DNA of 64,000 nucleotides from an uncultured Spartobacteria bacterium. Lineage in GTDB: Bacteria; Verrucomicrobiota; Verrucomicrobiia; Chthoniobacterales; Chthoniobacteraceae. Numbering within the stretch: the stretch's first letter is position 1; every line of letters starts with the position of its first letter. A model generated the notes under the pieces. The model ran no database searches. It had not been told where the DNA came from and saw nothing but the letters and a program-made list of their open reading frames with translations. Positions 33,442-43,202 of the stretch are shown in pieces. The stretch spans positions 38,351-102,350 of the forward strand of contig CAIZLD010000055.1 of NCBI GenBank assembly GCA_903933715.1, in the 5' to 3' direction. A program made the translations under genes and the position numbers.

Positions 33442-34737
33442 TTATTTTACAACGGCGGCGGGGACCAGGATGGCATCGCGCATCCCGTGCAGCATTTTCT
33501 TGTCCGCCGGGCAGATGGTTGCCAGCGCCCCGCCCAGCCGCGACTTGCCTTCGGCGATAAAATAGTAGGGGCACAACCGCACCCGCCCGTGCATTTCGCG
33601 CGCTTGCCCGGCGGCGTCGACATATGGATGGCTCACGAGCCGCCCTTTATGGAAACGCTGCAAAATGTAAGGCCGCATCCCGTAACAGGAGAGGGCGGTT
33701 TCCAAAACGGCTTTCCATTGGGGCTGGGGGAGATCGGCCGCGATGTGGACTCCCCGGCTTCCCCATGCCAGCTCGGAGAAACCGCTGATTTTTAAAACCA
33801 ATTCCCGTTCTTTTTGCGAAAACGCCGCGACTTCGGCCCAGTCATTGACTTCCAGCCCCGGCAAAACGGCTTGGGGCGGCAACGGCTCGGGATTGGCCAG
33901 CCAGGTGTAGGGAATCACTTTTTGAAGCGCGAGAAAGTGCCGTTCGCTCAGTTCCCGCCGCCAGAATTCCCGCAGCGGCCGCAGCCAAAAAAGGGCGAAC
34001 CAGAGCTTCTCTTCCAAAAACGGCTTGATCGGCGGCGTGATTTGAGTGCCGCGCTCTGCGGCCGCAAGCAACTCGGGCGCGGCAGGGATGTTCGGCAGGT
34101 CGAATAACTCCAAAAAACGATAAACGCGGGGACCCCACGCGGTTGCGTTCTCATCGGAGACTTGCCAATGATCGGGCGCAAATTGCCGGTTAAGCCGTCC
34201 CGCCAGCCATTGCATTTCCGGCCGGTAAGTCGCCGATTCCTGGGAGACGATAATGTCCGCGCCGCCGGGGGTGATCGAGCGGAACCCTTCGAGCATCCCG
34301 GTCGGGCCACCCAGAATATCGGCTCCCAGTTTTGCGTAAGTTTCCCCCAGCCACGCAGTCAGGCCGATCCCGCCGGGGACGCTGTCGAGTTCGGCAATCG
34401 TAAATCCGGCTTCGGTGAGGACCAGGTCGGGCCGGATCACCGCCGGGATTTCAGCGCGAAATCGCCGGGAAAACTCCACCAGTTCCGGCGGCTTGCCCCG
34501 GTCGAGCAACTCGGCGATCCAGCGCGGCTGCTTCCCTTTGACGCTCTGGAAATAAAGCTGGTTGCAGGCGAGCACAAAAAGGTGAAGCCGATGGCCAAGT
34601 TTCTCCAATTCGTCCGCAAACGCGTTGGAAACCGGAAACGCCTCGGGGGAGACAAGCCACTCTTTCCCTTCAAAAAGGGTTTCCTGCGGCATCGCTTCCC
34701 GCACAAGCTGAGATTTCTCTATAATCCCGATAGACAT
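33442..34737 (-). CDS. Predicted ATP-grasp-like protein
   Basis: ATG 34737 gives 431 residues, no signal peptide. Motifs: LTEAGFTIAELDSVPGGIGLT (about 107-127), DIIVSQESATYRPEM, DENATAWGPRVYRFLE, ELVLKISGFSELAWGSRGVHI and RVRLCPYYFIAEGKSRLGGA. LKISG and RLCPYYF resemble the lysine-bearing and metal-bearing strands of ATP-grasp ligases such as the glutathionylspermidine-synthase group. It may make a peptide-like bond on an unknown acceptor. Family only by motif style. Confidence 0.55.
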   Translation of the reverse strand: MSIGIIEKSQLVREAMPQETLFEGKEWLVSPEAFPVSNAFADELEKLGHRLHLFVLACNQLYFQSVKGKQPRWIAELLDRGKPPELVEFSRRFRAEIPAVIRPDLVLTEAGFTIAELDSVPGGIGLTAWLGETYAKLGADILGGPTGMLEGFRSITPGGADIIVSQESATYRPEMQWLAGRLNRQFAPDHWQVSDENATAWGPRVYRFLELFDLPNIPAAPELLAAAERGTQITPPIKPFLEEKLWFALFWLRPLREFWRRELSERHFLALQKVIPYTWLANPEPLPPQAVLPGLEVNDWAEVAAFSQKERELVLKISGFSELAWGSRGVHIAADLPQPQWKAVLETALSCYGMRPYILQRFHKGRLVSHPYVDAAGQAREMHGRVRLCPYYFIAEGKSRLGGALATICPADKKMLHGMRDAILVPAAVVK

Positions 34738-34804
34738 TAGTAATCTTATGACACTTCCTTGGCCCGAACGCAAGCGTCGTTATCACGGTTCCCGCCAGAT
34801 CGCA

Positions 34805-35419
34805 TCAGAGCATCAGTTTGAGCCCTTGGCGCACGAGGTCTTCGAGGCTCAGGGTCACTCCGGCGGTTCCGGCCTCCGCGAGAGCCCGCTTGACCGCCTT
34901 GTGGGCTTCGACCTGTTTGTAGCCGAGCGAAATCAGGGCGAGCACCGCGTCATTGATCCGCACCTCTTCCTCGCTCGGGGCGTGTTCTGCCGAGGCGGCT
35001 TCCCAGGCGGCGGCAATGCCGAGCTTGTCCTTGAGTTCCAGGACGATGCGGTCGGCGGTTTTTTTGCCGATTCCGGAAATTTTTGAAATGAGCCCGGTAT
35101 TCGAGTTGACCACCGCCGATTTGAAATTGCCGACGCTCATCCCGCTCAGCACGGCCAGCGCGAGCTTGGGGCCGATGCCGGAGACGTGATTGATCAGCAG
35201 TCGGAAGAGATCGCGCTCCGGCGTGGAGATGAACCCAAACAGGATATGGGCGTCTTCGCGCACTTGGAGATGGGTTAAAATCTTGATCGGCTGCCCCGAG
35301 GGCGGCAGTTTGTCGAAAGTTGAGAGCGGAATAAGCACCTCGTAGCCGACGCCATGAACATTGACAACGACCTGCGTCGGGAGAGACTCCTCTAATATGC
35401 CTTCCAGAAACGTAATCAT
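34805..35419 (-). CDS. ruvA: Holliday junction helicase subunit RuvA
   Basis: ATG 35419 gives 204 residues, the normal length. Domain I (OB fold) begins MITFLEGILEESLPTQVVV; domain II has two helix-hairpin-helix motifs, VSGIGPKLALAVLSG (about 77-91) and ISGIGKKTADRIVLEL (about 112-127); domain III (about 150-204) has DAVLALISLGYKQVEAHKAV. RuvA tetramers hold the four-way junction while RuvB drives branch migration. ruvB and ruvC are not beside it. Confidence 0.96.
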   Translation of the reverse strand: MITFLEGILEESLPTQVVVNVHGVGYEVLIPLSTFDKLPPSGQPIKILTHLQVREDAHILFGFISTPERDLFRLLINHVSGIGPKLALAVLSGMSVGNFKSAVVNSNTGLISKISGIGKKTADRIVLELKDKLGIAAAWEAASAEHAPSEEEVRINDAVLALISLGYKQVEAHKAVKRALAEAGTAGVTLSLEDLVRQGLKLML

Positions 35420-35428
35420 GTGTGCCCC

Positions 35429-36064
35429 ATGAAAATGAGACTTTGGTGGCAAAGTGCAAGGTTCAAAACCGTCGGTTTGCTGGCGGGGATCGCGCTTGCC
35501 GCGCTCTCGGCGGGGGACGGTAGAGCGGAAGAACCGCAACCCGGCGCGCTGAGGGTCGTCATCACGGCGAAGTTCACGCTGCCTCAAGTTTCCCAGCCGA
35601 TTGCCGGTTCGCAGGAAACCGTGGCCGCCGCGGCCTGGAAAGACCGGGGGGAGATGCGCTTGCTTTCGCAAAACCAGTTTGCCGCCCTGGGGCTCGATTG
35701 GGCCGCGTTAAACGCAAAAAATGCCGCTTCCGCCGCTGCCGAGTTGGCTCAAATCAAACCGGAACTGATCCGGGACGCGCGCGGGGTATTGGAATGCGCA
35801 ATCGTGCATTCCGAAGGCGATCTGACCGGTTTGACGCTGGCTCCGGATTTTCTGAAGCGGTTCGCGCCGCTCTTTGGAAGCAAGCTGCTCGTGGCCATCC
35901 CGGACCGGCACACCCTCTTCATTTTTCCAAAACTGGCGAGCCGTTATCCGGATTACGCGGAGCGGGTACTCACGGTTTACCGCAAGTCACCCCAGCCGGT
36001 CAGCCGCGAGGTGTATGAGGCCAGCGCCGCCGGGTTGCGGGCCATCGGAGTTTACGAACAATGA
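35429..36064 (+). CDS. Secreted hypothetical protein
   Basis: ATG 35429 (the ORF also opens at GTG 35420) gives 211 residues with a signal peptide (to about GDGRA). The mature region has [19 protein letters not shown] and [28 protein letters not shown]; the last stretch looks like a conserved domain, possibly DUF1444-like, but I am not sure. Divergent from ruvA and coupled by ATGA overlap to the VF530 gene. Confidence 0.65.
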   Translation: MKMRLWWQSARFKTVGLLAGIALAALSAGDGRAEEPQPGALRVVITAKFTLPQVSQPIAGSQETVAAAAWKDRGEMRLLSQNQFAALGLDWAALNAKNAASAAAELAQIKPELIRDARGVLECAIVHSEGDLTGLTLAPDFLKRFAPLFGSKLLVAIPDRHTLFIFPKLASRYPDYAERVLTVYRKSPQPVSREVYEASAAGLRAIGVYEQ

Positions 36065-36288
36065 GCAAAGACCCGTTGCATGGCATGACGCTGGAGATGA
36101 TCCTCACGCGCCTGGTCGAGGTTTATGGCTGGGAAGAGATGGGCCGCAGGATCAACATTCGCTGCTTCAATTTTGACCCGAGCATCTCATCGAGCCTGAA
36201 GTTTTTGCGCAAAACGCCGTGGGCCAGGACGAAGGTGGAAGAGCTTTATTTGCGGCAGGTCCGGCTTGCCTCGCGCCCGCTTGAATAG
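36061..36288 (+). CDS. VF530/DUF2132 family DNA-binding protein
   Basis: 75 residues: [50 protein letters not shown]. This is the complete VF530 signature, a small helical fold reported to bind DNA. Its start overlaps the stop of the secreted protein before it, an odd pairing of a cytoplasmic and an exported product. Confidence 0.9.
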   Translation: MSKDPLHGMTLEMILTRLVEVYGWEEMGRRINIRCFNFDPSISSSLKFLRKTPWARTKVEELYLRQVRLASRPLE

Positions 36289-36392
36289 GAGGCCGAAAAA
36301 TCCGCCGAGCTGCTCTTACCTCCCGTCACATGTACTAATGCATGACATTTCTCACAGCGAAAGTCGCCGGTAGTTACGATTCGTGCCCGGTG

Positions 36393-37241
36393 TTATTTGC
36401 GGCTGTCGCTCTGGTTGCCTGAACCCATCGCGACCTTGCGACGAATCTCAGCGCGATATTTTGCCCAATTTTCAGCAATATAGTCCGTTGCGGGACGCCC
36501 TTGCAGATCCCACGGTATCTGTTTCGCATTCAAGCCCACAAAATGCGCGCCGCATGTCCCGAGATTGGTCACATGCGGAGGGAACGGTGAACAGATCGTT
36601 ACTTCGTCGCATCGGACCTTAAACGGCTCGGACGTTAGCGTGAGTGCCGCAACTCCCAGACCTTGTTCATCCTGTTCGGTTTCAAGGATCACCGGGTTTG
36701 CGGCGAGAACCTCGCGCAACGCCCGGCCAAAATCCCACCCCGGCGGGAACCCCCGGATTCCGGTGTTCAGCGGTATCGAGCCGCACAGATGCGAAAATTT
36801 TCCGAATGCAGGAGCGACATCTTCCATCAAAAGGCAACGCTCGCCTGCTGCGGGCTGGTTTAGCCAATCGCGAAGGGCGGGAGGGAGCTCCCAAAGAATG
36901 CAGTCGTTGTCGAGCGAAAGCTCGGGTTGGTCGGGGAATAAACGAAGAGGCGCAAATTTCCAACCGGCCCCATCGGCCATCCCGGGGCTCATGTGCATTT
37001 GCAGGAAAGGCGGCAAGTCGCCGGAGCAGTCGCGCCATTGCACCGCGCACGGCAAATCCCCCGCAAGCGCCTGAGCTTGCTCGATCGGCACGCCATTCAT
37101 GCTGACGGCGTAATCCGCATCGGCGCCAAATAAATTCCATGCCCCGCTGATCGAGAATCGGAGCGCTTCCCACCCATTTCTTGAAGGATTGCCAATGGTC
37201 CATCGAATGCCTGCTCGCATTCGGATATTGTTTTTAGCCAT
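36393..37241 (-). CDS. Putative GT-A-type glycosyltransferase
   Basis: ATG 37241 gives 282 residues (the ORF opens 22 codons earlier). It starts with a beta-rich segment (RAGIRWTIGNPSRNGWEAL), contains LDNDCILWELPPAL, in which DND could be the metal-binding DxD of a nucleotide-sugar transferase, and LLMEDVAPAFG plus LNTGIRGFPPGWDF further on. No signal peptide. It lies beside an epimerase and several glycosyltransferases, which supports a sugar-transfer role. Fold assignment tentative. Confidence 0.5.
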   Translation of the reverse strand: MAKNNIRMRAGIRWTIGNPSRNGWEALRFSISGAWNLFGADADYAVSMNGVPIEQAQALAGDLPCAVQWRDCSGDLPPFLQMHMSPGMADGAGWKFAPLRLFPDQPELSLDNDCILWELPPALRDWLNQPAAGERCLLMEDVAPAFGKFSHLCGSIPLNTGIRGFPPGWDFGRALREVLAANPVILETEQDEQGLGVAALTLTSEPFKVRCDEVTICSPFPPHVTNLGTCGAHFVGLNAKQIPWDLQGRPATDYIAENWAKYRAEIRRKVAMGSGNQSDSRK

Positions 37242-37334
37242 TGCCCTGAGCTCCGTCTTTTCAACGAATCGATGACGGCACGACGCGCGCGCGTTCAATA
37301 TAAGCAACAGGCTGAATTTGTCCTGCTCGGCCGC

Positions 37335-38258
37335 TCAACCCATTATAGCCGGTTCGGCAAATAAGCACCCGTTGGCGACGACCTCACGGAGCCCGGCGTG
37401 AATCGATTTCCGCGGCCTCCAACCAGATGCCGCCGTAAGTTTTTCGTGGGAAATAACTCCCATGCCGCAATCCCAGGAATAACCCGGACAAAACCGGACC
37501 CCCAACCTGTCGCCGGTGGCCGATTCAATCAGATCGAGAATATCAAGGGTTGTATGGCTTTCTCCAGCGGAGACATTGTAAACTCCCGAGAGGTTATGCT
37601 CGATGGTGGAATGAAGCGCTGAGGACAAATCGTGCAGATGCAGGTAATCTTTTGCCATTTTGCCGTCCCCCCACACGTCCAGCTTTCTTGCTTTTTTAAT
37701 GCAATCCAGCGCGTGGGCAATGAGACCCTGGGGGCGATGGGGGTCGTAAGCAAATCCGTAAGGGTTCGTGATCCGCAGCACGCATGGTTGCAAGCCGATC
37801 TCCCTGCCTAGAATGCCAAATAGATGCTCCACATAGGCTTTGCTGGCTCCATAGATGCTTTGCGGATCCTGCGGATGGTATTCGTTTACAGTTTTTCCCT
37901 CGGTCGGCCCGTAGACTGAAGCGGAGGAGAAAAAAATAACCTGCTTGAAGTCGCGCGCAGCCGCATTGGTCATGAGCTGTGAACACATCCGGGTATCGAC
38001 GAGCCCGACGGGATCCCCCGGATTGTGAGAAGTTCGCGGAACACAACTCCAGGCGGTGTGTATCAATACATCCACCCCGCTCAGTCCTCCATGGAGAGCC
38101 TCCTGCCAGCTCATCGCTCCCGGGCCCGCATTGCGCGAAATCCCGACCACTTCACGGCAAACCCGGGACAGTTCCGGAATGAGAAGCCGGGCAAGCCTGC
38201 CCCCCGCGCCGGTTACGGCCACGCGGAGTGTGGAAAGGGGCATGAATGGATTTGTCAT
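37335..38258 (-). CDS. NAD-dependent epimerase/dehydratase
   Basis: 307 residues, extended SDR. Dinucleotide motif TGAGGRLARLL (about 16-26), FFSSASVYGP with catalytic Ser/Thr (about 109-118), and YGASK (Y136, K140) for the active-site Tyr-Lys. TNPYGFAYDPHRPQG and DYLHLHDLSSAL follow the sugar-nucleotide pattern. Probably makes an activated hexose for the polysaccharide encoded around it; the exact sugar is undetermined. Confidence 0.88.
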   Translation of the reverse strand: MTNPFMPLSTLRVAVTGAGGRLARLLIPELSRVCREVVGISRNAGPGAMSWQEALHGGLSGVDVLIHTAWSCVPRTSHNPGDPVGLVDTRMCSQLMTNAAARDFKQVIFFSSASVYGPTEGKTVNEYHPQDPQSIYGASKAYVEHLFGILGREIGLQPCVLRITNPYGFAYDPHRPQGLIAHALDCIKKARKLDVWGDGKMAKDYLHLHDLSSALHSTIEHNLSGVYNVSAGESHTTLDILDLIESATGDRLGVRFCPGYSWDCGMGVISHEKLTAASGWRPRKSIHAGLREVVANGCLFAEPAIMG

Positions 38259-38274
38259 AACAAGAGTTAACTAG

Positions 38275-39942
38275 CTATTGCCCTGAACAATTTTGGACTT
38301 CGGCGCCATTTTCCGGAGGGAGCGGAATGATCAATCTCCGCCCATCCCAATCGCGAGGCCCATGATTAATGAGAAGAGGGAGCACGTTAGGCTTATAAAT
38401 GGCAATCGCCACGCCGGTGACCCGTTTGTCAATTCGATCAGCCGGGATGAATACTTTATCGAGCCACAAATCGCCGGCCTTTACATGCCGTGCTTTTTTC
38501 GACTGGGCATAATCTGCCACTCCAATCGTAGCGTGATTGGAATCGATCATATGAACCGCATTCATATAATCCAAAAACTGGCCAGCGTTGCTCTCCCAAG
38601 CCAATTTGAGATAAATGCCTTCGGGCTTTCGCTTCACATCCAGCCCGCGCAGCGTAAACATCGATCCGAAATTTGCCGTTGAGCAATGTTTAAGCGATGC
38701 GGGAGTTAGTTTATTCGCATTTTTCCTGCTGATTGAGCAGGGGCTATCCATATATCCAATAAAGCAAGCCAACGAAATACCGCAAAGCAACGGCTTATGG
38801 GAAATCACAATCTGCCGCCGCAGCTTATCGGCCAGCATCTCCCACTGAATCCCACTTCCACCCAGGATCAAGCGCCTGCCCGGCACCTCGACGTAGATCC
38901 ACATCACATAAGATGAAGCTAACAAAACGACGAGGAACAATCCAAAAGCAACCGGGTTGGGTAAATGAGGAAAACGCGAAATGTTTTCCGCATAATAGGT
39001 CAATAGAATCTGATGTACGAGATAGGTCGAAAAACTAATTTCCCCGAGAAAAACAAATAAGCGCATTTTGAGCAGCCTGGAAACGGCTCCATGTCCATGA
39101 GCCATCACATAAATCAACAAACCAAAGGGCAGCATCGATCCGCCACTGTTAGCCATCCATAATGCACCCGAATGTCCGGTAAATCCCTGCCCAGCCCACG
39201 TCGATATCCGGGCCATGAAATGCAGTGATAGAAAGCAGAGAAGGACGGCTCCTAATTCATAAGCTGTCGCCAAAAAAACAGATCCCTGGATTCGGAAGTT
39301 TTTCCAGGCAAGGGCCACGCACATTCCGAAAATAAATTCAAAGATTCTGGAGAGCGGGCTGATGTATAAAATCCCTGTTTTCGTTACAAACAAACCCTTT
39401 TCCGGCATGAGGAAGTCTGGCAGGGACAGGTGGTTCGAAACCCAAATCAAACCAATCAAAATAATGCCCGAGCCAGCGAGCTTGGCGGCCCAGTTGCGAT
39501 CCCACTTGGATATTAAAAATGGGAAAGCAAGATAGAAAAATAATTCAGTGGAGACGCTCCAGGAGACGGCGTTGTAAGAGAAAAAATATTTTGTGAATGG
39601 GATCCAGCCTTGAACCATCAGCAGATTTGCAGCCACAGTGGGAATATCCCACGGCGGTGAAATCAGCCACATTTTAAACAGGAAAGCCGCAAGATAGGCA
39701 GGCCAGACCCTCGCAATCCGAGCGAGCCAAAACTGCTTCACATCGGACCACTCGTTCAGGCTGGGGTAAACGTAAGTAAGAATAAATCCAGACAAGACAA
39801 AGAAAAACGACACCCCATGACATAGATCGAGTTTGATGCCATTGATTCCGAACAAACCAGAACAGTGATGAATGACGATCATGAATGCGGCGAAAAATCG
39901 CAGCGAAGTCAGTTGATCGAGCTTGATGGTATTGGATTTCAT
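38275..39942 (-). CDS. Acyltransferase-3 family protein with extracytoplasmic tail
   Basis: 555 residues. Residues 1-380 hold about ten membrane helices with the family motifs LTSLRFFAAFMIVIHHCSG, VSFFFVLSGFIL, WLARIARVWPAYL and SVSTELFFYLAFPFL. The last 150 residues are soluble (LRGLDVKRKPEGIYLKLAW) and of unknown fold. Such enzymes O-acylate polysaccharides using cytoplasmic acyl donors. Only a few bases separate it from the glycosyltransferase upstream, so they are co-transcribed. Confidence 0.88.
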   Translation of the reverse strand: MKSNTIKLDQLTSLRFFAAFMIVIHHCSGLFGINGIKLDLCHGVSFFFVLSGFILTYVYPSLNEWSDVKQFWLARIARVWPAYLAAFLFKMWLISPPWDIPTVAANLLMVQGWIPFTKYFFSYNAVSWSVSTELFFYLAFPFLISKWDRNWAAKLAGSGIILIGLIWVSNHLSLPDFLMPEKGLFVTKTGILYISPLSRIFEFIFGMCVALAWKNFRIQGSVFLATAYELGAVLLCFLSLHFMARISTWAGQGFTGHSGALWMANSGGSMLPFGLLIYVMAHGHGAVSRLLKMRLFVFLGEISFSTYLVHQILLTYYAENISRFPHLPNPVAFGLFLVVLLASSYVMWIYVEVPGRRLILGGSGIQWEMLADKLRRQIVISHKPLLCGISLACFIGYMDSPCSISRKNANKLTPASLKHCSTANFGSMFTLRGLDVKRKPEGIYLKLAWESNAGQFLDYMNAVHMIDSNHATIGVADYAQSKKARHVKAGDLWLDKVFIPADRIDKRVTGVAIAIYKPNVLPLLINHGPRDWDGRRLIIPLPPENGAEVQNCSGQ

Positions 39943-39949
39943 GGGGCCG

Positions 39950-41290
39950 CTAGATGAATTTTATTTTGCGGGCCGCAAACATGAGCATTTGCAGCAGGAT
40001 GAGCCCGTGTTTCCATCGCTGGATATTGGTGTCTCCATAGGTCCGCTCCCGGTAGCGGATCGGGACTTCGACGATTTTTAATCCCAGGCGGGCAGCCCCG
40101 AAAATCAGGTCAAAATCTCCAAACGGATCAAACTCCCCGAAATAAGAACGGCTCGCGGCCAAGCGAAGATAGTTTTCCCTCGTCAGAACTTTGGTTCCAC
40201 AGAGCGTGTCTTTAAATTTCTGATTGAGAACAAAGGAGAACGCCGTCGCAAAAAATTTATTCCCCAGGATGTTGAAGAAGCGCATGGCTTCTTTTTCCAT
40301 CGGATAGACAAGCCGGCTGCCATTGATAAACTCCCCCTTGCCTTTTGCGATCGCATTGTAAAACTTCGGCAGGTCTTCCGGCGGCACGGTAAGGTCCGCG
40401 TCCAATATCATCAGGATATCTTTTGTCGCCAGCGAAAAACCTTTTCGCACTGCATCCCCTTTTCCTTTTCCGTCTTGCCGGGCGGTAATGATTTTCAACG
40501 GGCCTTTGTATTTTTCAGTAGCATCGCAGATTTTCTGCCAGGTATCGTCGGTCGAATTTCCTTCGACGAAGATCAGTTCGTCATCCGGTCCCATTTTGGG
40601 GCAGCGGCGAAGAATGTTGTCGATGTTGCCGGATTCATTACGGGCAGCGACGATCACGGAAACCGAAGGCCGCATTCCCGGATCGGTTTTGAGGAGAGGG
40701 CGGGCGATCAACAGGTTGACCATATTAAAAATTCGGAATCCGGGAAGCGGGGCGAGCCATCGGTTGACCAGTCCCGAAAGGACGGGAATATAAATCGGGC
40801 AGAGGACTTTGCTATCCATGCGGACCGGCTCAAAATTGGTAAGGCAAAGGAGATTTGCCAGATCGTCCGGGGTTACCCAGTTTTCTTCCGGCAGTTTCGC
40901 GCGCAATTTAAGTTTTGTGGCCAGTTTGACAAGAGGCCTCCAAAGGGCGCTATAAAACGTGATGATCAGGCGGGCGTCCGCAGAAATCGCTTCGTGGATT
41001 TTCTCCAAAAGTTTTTGGATGTCTTTTTCCCGATGGACGCCTGCATTGAGAAGATAATATTTCGTAGGTTTGCATCCTCGAAGTTCGTTGACGTTCGCTT
41101 CGGTGCGATGTTCGGGAAAGTGAACCGCAAGGCTCTCATCGCTGGGGTTAATCTCCGTCAGACTGTCTCCGGGTCTGATGTACAGTGAAAGATACTTGGC
41201 AATATAGCTATGGAGGTGGCTGGATAAGGTCATGGGGGCGGGGTTGGCAGAGTCGAAGGAGCAGTTCGGTAAGTTTTTCCTTATAGCCAT
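39950..41290 (-). CDS. GT2 glycosyltransferase with N-terminal methyltransferase-like region
   Basis: The ORF opens at a TTG (41323); I take ATG 41290, with ATG 41233 as alternative. Residues to about 175 resemble a decayed SAM-methyltransferase (YYLLNAGVHREKDIQKLLEKI, SADARLIITFYSALWRPLV) without the Gly-rich SAM loop. The C-terminal half is GT-A: VSVIVAARNESGNIDNIL, DELIFVEGNSTDDTW, LMILDADLTVPPEDLP (DxD) and FGDFDLIFGAARLG. Likely a polyprenyl-phosphate or dolichol-phosphate type sugar transferase. Confidence 0.85.
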   Translation of the reverse strand: MAIRKNLPNCSFDSANPAPMTLSSHLHSYIAKYLSLYIRPGDSLTEINPSDESLAVHFPEHRTEANVNELRGCKPTKYYLLNAGVHREKDIQKLLEKIHEAISADARLIITFYSALWRPLVKLATKLKLRAKLPEENWVTPDDLANLLCLTNFEPVRMDSKVLCPIYIPVLSGLVNRWLAPLPGFRIFNMVNLLIARPLLKTDPGMRPSVSVIVAARNESGNIDNILRRCPKMGPDDELIFVEGNSTDDTWQKICDATEKYKGPLKIITARQDGKGKGDAVRKGFSLATKDILMILDADLTVPPEDLPKFYNAIAKGKGEFINGSRLVYPMEKEAMRFFNILGNKFFATAFSFVLNQKFKDTLCGTKVLTRENYLRLAASRSYFGEFDPFGDFDLIFGAARLGLKIVEVPIRYRERTYGDTNIQRWKHGLILLQMLMFAARKIKFI

Positions 41291-41363
41291 TTCAAGGTGA
41301 ATTTTGATGGATACGCGGAACAATCGGAAACCGACATATTATCGGATGCAAAAATACCAAATA

Positions 41364-43199
41364 TTATTTACAAAGTTTCGCCGCGGACTGGCTCTGACTG
41401 ACATCCATGCGGCCCGGCTTCTCCAGAAACGTTCGGTTCCGTTCGTTGAAATCATTTTTCCACTGGATGGATTGAGCCCATTCATGAATGGCGTCCTCCA
41501 ATTTCCGCCGGTCGGAAATCCTCAAGATTTTGAGTTCCCCTTCCGAAACAAATTCCAGGCCGTGATCATTCCCGATGATCGAATGGATAAACCGGCTGAA
41601 GCACCTCTCCTCTTCCATCCAATCTGAAATCTCCCTTACTTCGCCTTGGGGTGGCGCGGGATGCGCTTTCCCGAGCAGGACGAAATCACTTTTAAGGAAA
41701 TCGTCCATTCTGATCCCCGGATTGGCTGTCCAACTGTTCGCCCGGTAAACGATAAACTGGTTGGGGCCAAATCCATGTTCAATGCCATAAATGAGCGAGG
41801 CCATTTCGATCACGCCATTCGGTTCCCCTGTATTTAATGCATACATGTTAAGAGGGCGGCCCAGCTTGGCAGATTGAGCCATGAGCCATTTGCCTTGCTT
41901 TACTTCTTCCTTGTAGCAATCGGTGATGAGGCAGACACCCAGGGCGTTCTGCAACCCGAGATGAGGGTGCGAAGAATGGAGCATTCCCAAAAGCACGGAA
42001 AACGGGATGATGCAGTAGATCGCCACGCCGGATTTGAGGGGAGCGGTCCACCGGCCAATCTGTGCGAAAATGTCCGGGAGAAACCAGCCGATGAGCATCA
42101 GCAAAAATGGATAGAGATAGCGATGTTCGGTTCCCGCAAGATTAAGCCACCAATAAATTGCCGCAACGGCGACGAGCATTGCAAACGCCAGGCGAAGACC
42201 GATGGCCGGAATTTCTTTTTTTGCGATCGAACGGAGCGCATTGAGAATAAACCACCCGACGAAAAGAACGATCGGACAAAACCACCACCAGCCAATCACC
42301 GGCTGGATAAAGAGATATAGCAACGGCCCCAGCTTCAACCCGCGCTTCATTTCGACTAGAATGGCCTGCGATATTTTTGCGGAAGCGATGGTTTCATGCC
42401 CCAGATAGTCCGAATGAACCGCAATCCACAGCGCAGCGCTGGAAATAAGCAGCCCCATCCCAAGATTTACCGCTCCAAATTTTAAGATGGAGCGGCGCGG
42501 CCCGTTTTCGCCCCGATATTTGATCACCAGCTCGACCATGGCCATCCCAAACAAAGCCGCCAAAACCAGTATCCCGGATGGCTTGATGAACAACGTATAG
42601 GCACCAACAATCCACCCGGCCAGAGATACGGCCAATGATGTCCGCCTGATCCCGTTCCATATCAACCCCAACGCCACCGCAGCCACCGCCGCTTCCAGGG
42701 AATCCATAAGACCCCATTGCGCGGAAATACTGCAAATTCCGGGGTAGATCGGTCCGATGATTTCGTTGACGGATTGGAAGTGGAAAAAAACAGGCATGCT
42801 CAACAGCCCGGCAACCAGCGAACCTCCAATGATTGCATCCGGGCGGCGACGCACAGCGGGCGAGATTAACAAGGCCAGCGCGAGCCCCCAAAGAGCCACC
42901 GGTGCGAAAACGGATCGGAAGAGAAATGACTTTATCCCGATTTTAAACCCGAAGGGATACAGGATCAGGGCTGAGCCGGGGGGGCGAATGGCATAAGGTC
43001 CGTTCAATGTTCCACTGATATTCCCTTTGGAAAGGCAATCCCAAACATAAGCCGATTTGTAATAATACGAAATCGGATCGTACACCGGCGGGGCCACGGC
43101 CGAGCGGGTTTTCATCGAGATTCCCTTGGCTAGCAACGCCAGGGCGAATAGGACGATTGCAATGAATAATGCCTTGCTGGTTAATATTTCTCGATTCAT
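41364..43199 (-). CDS. GT39-like membrane glycosyltransferase
   Basis: 611 residues, about eleven membrane helices. The first outer loop carries PPVYDPISYYYKSAYVWDCL with an acidic residue placed as in GT-C enzymes, followed by GPYAIRPPGSALILYPFGF. GTEHRYLYPFLLMLIGW lies before the late helices. A soluble C-terminal tail of about 190 residues follows. Expected to transfer a sugar from a polyprenyl carrier at the outer face of the membrane. Packed tightly between two other glycosyltransferase genes. Confidence 0.75.
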   Translation of the reverse strand: MNREILTSKALFIAIVLFALALLAKGISMKTRSAVAPPVYDPISYYYKSAYVWDCLSKGNISGTLNGPYAIRPPGSALILYPFGFKIGIKSFLFRSVFAPVALWGLALALLISPAVRRRPDAIIGGSLVAGLLSMPVFFHFQSVNEIIGPIYPGICSISAQWGLMDSLEAAVAAVALGLIWNGIRRTSLAVSLAGWIVGAYTLFIKPSGILVLAALFGMAMVELVIKYRGENGPRRSILKFGAVNLGMGLLISSAALWIAVHSDYLGHETIASAKISQAILVEMKRGLKLGPLLYLFIQPVIGWWWFCPIVLFVGWFILNALRSIAKKEIPAIGLRLAFAMLVAVAAIYWWLNLAGTEHRYLYPFLLMLIGWFLPDIFAQIGRWTAPLKSGVAIYCIIPFSVLLGMLHSSHPHLGLQNALGVCLITDCYKEEVKQGKWLMAQSAKLGRPLNMYALNTGEPNGVIEMASLIYGIEHGFGPNQFIVYRANSWTANPGIRMDDFLKSDFVLLGKAHPAPPQGEVREISDWMEEERCFSRFIHSIIGNDHGLEFVSEGELKILRISDRRKLEDAIHEWAQSIQWKNDFNERNRTFLEKPGRMDVSQSQSAAKLCK

Positions 43200-43202
43200 G
43201 AG

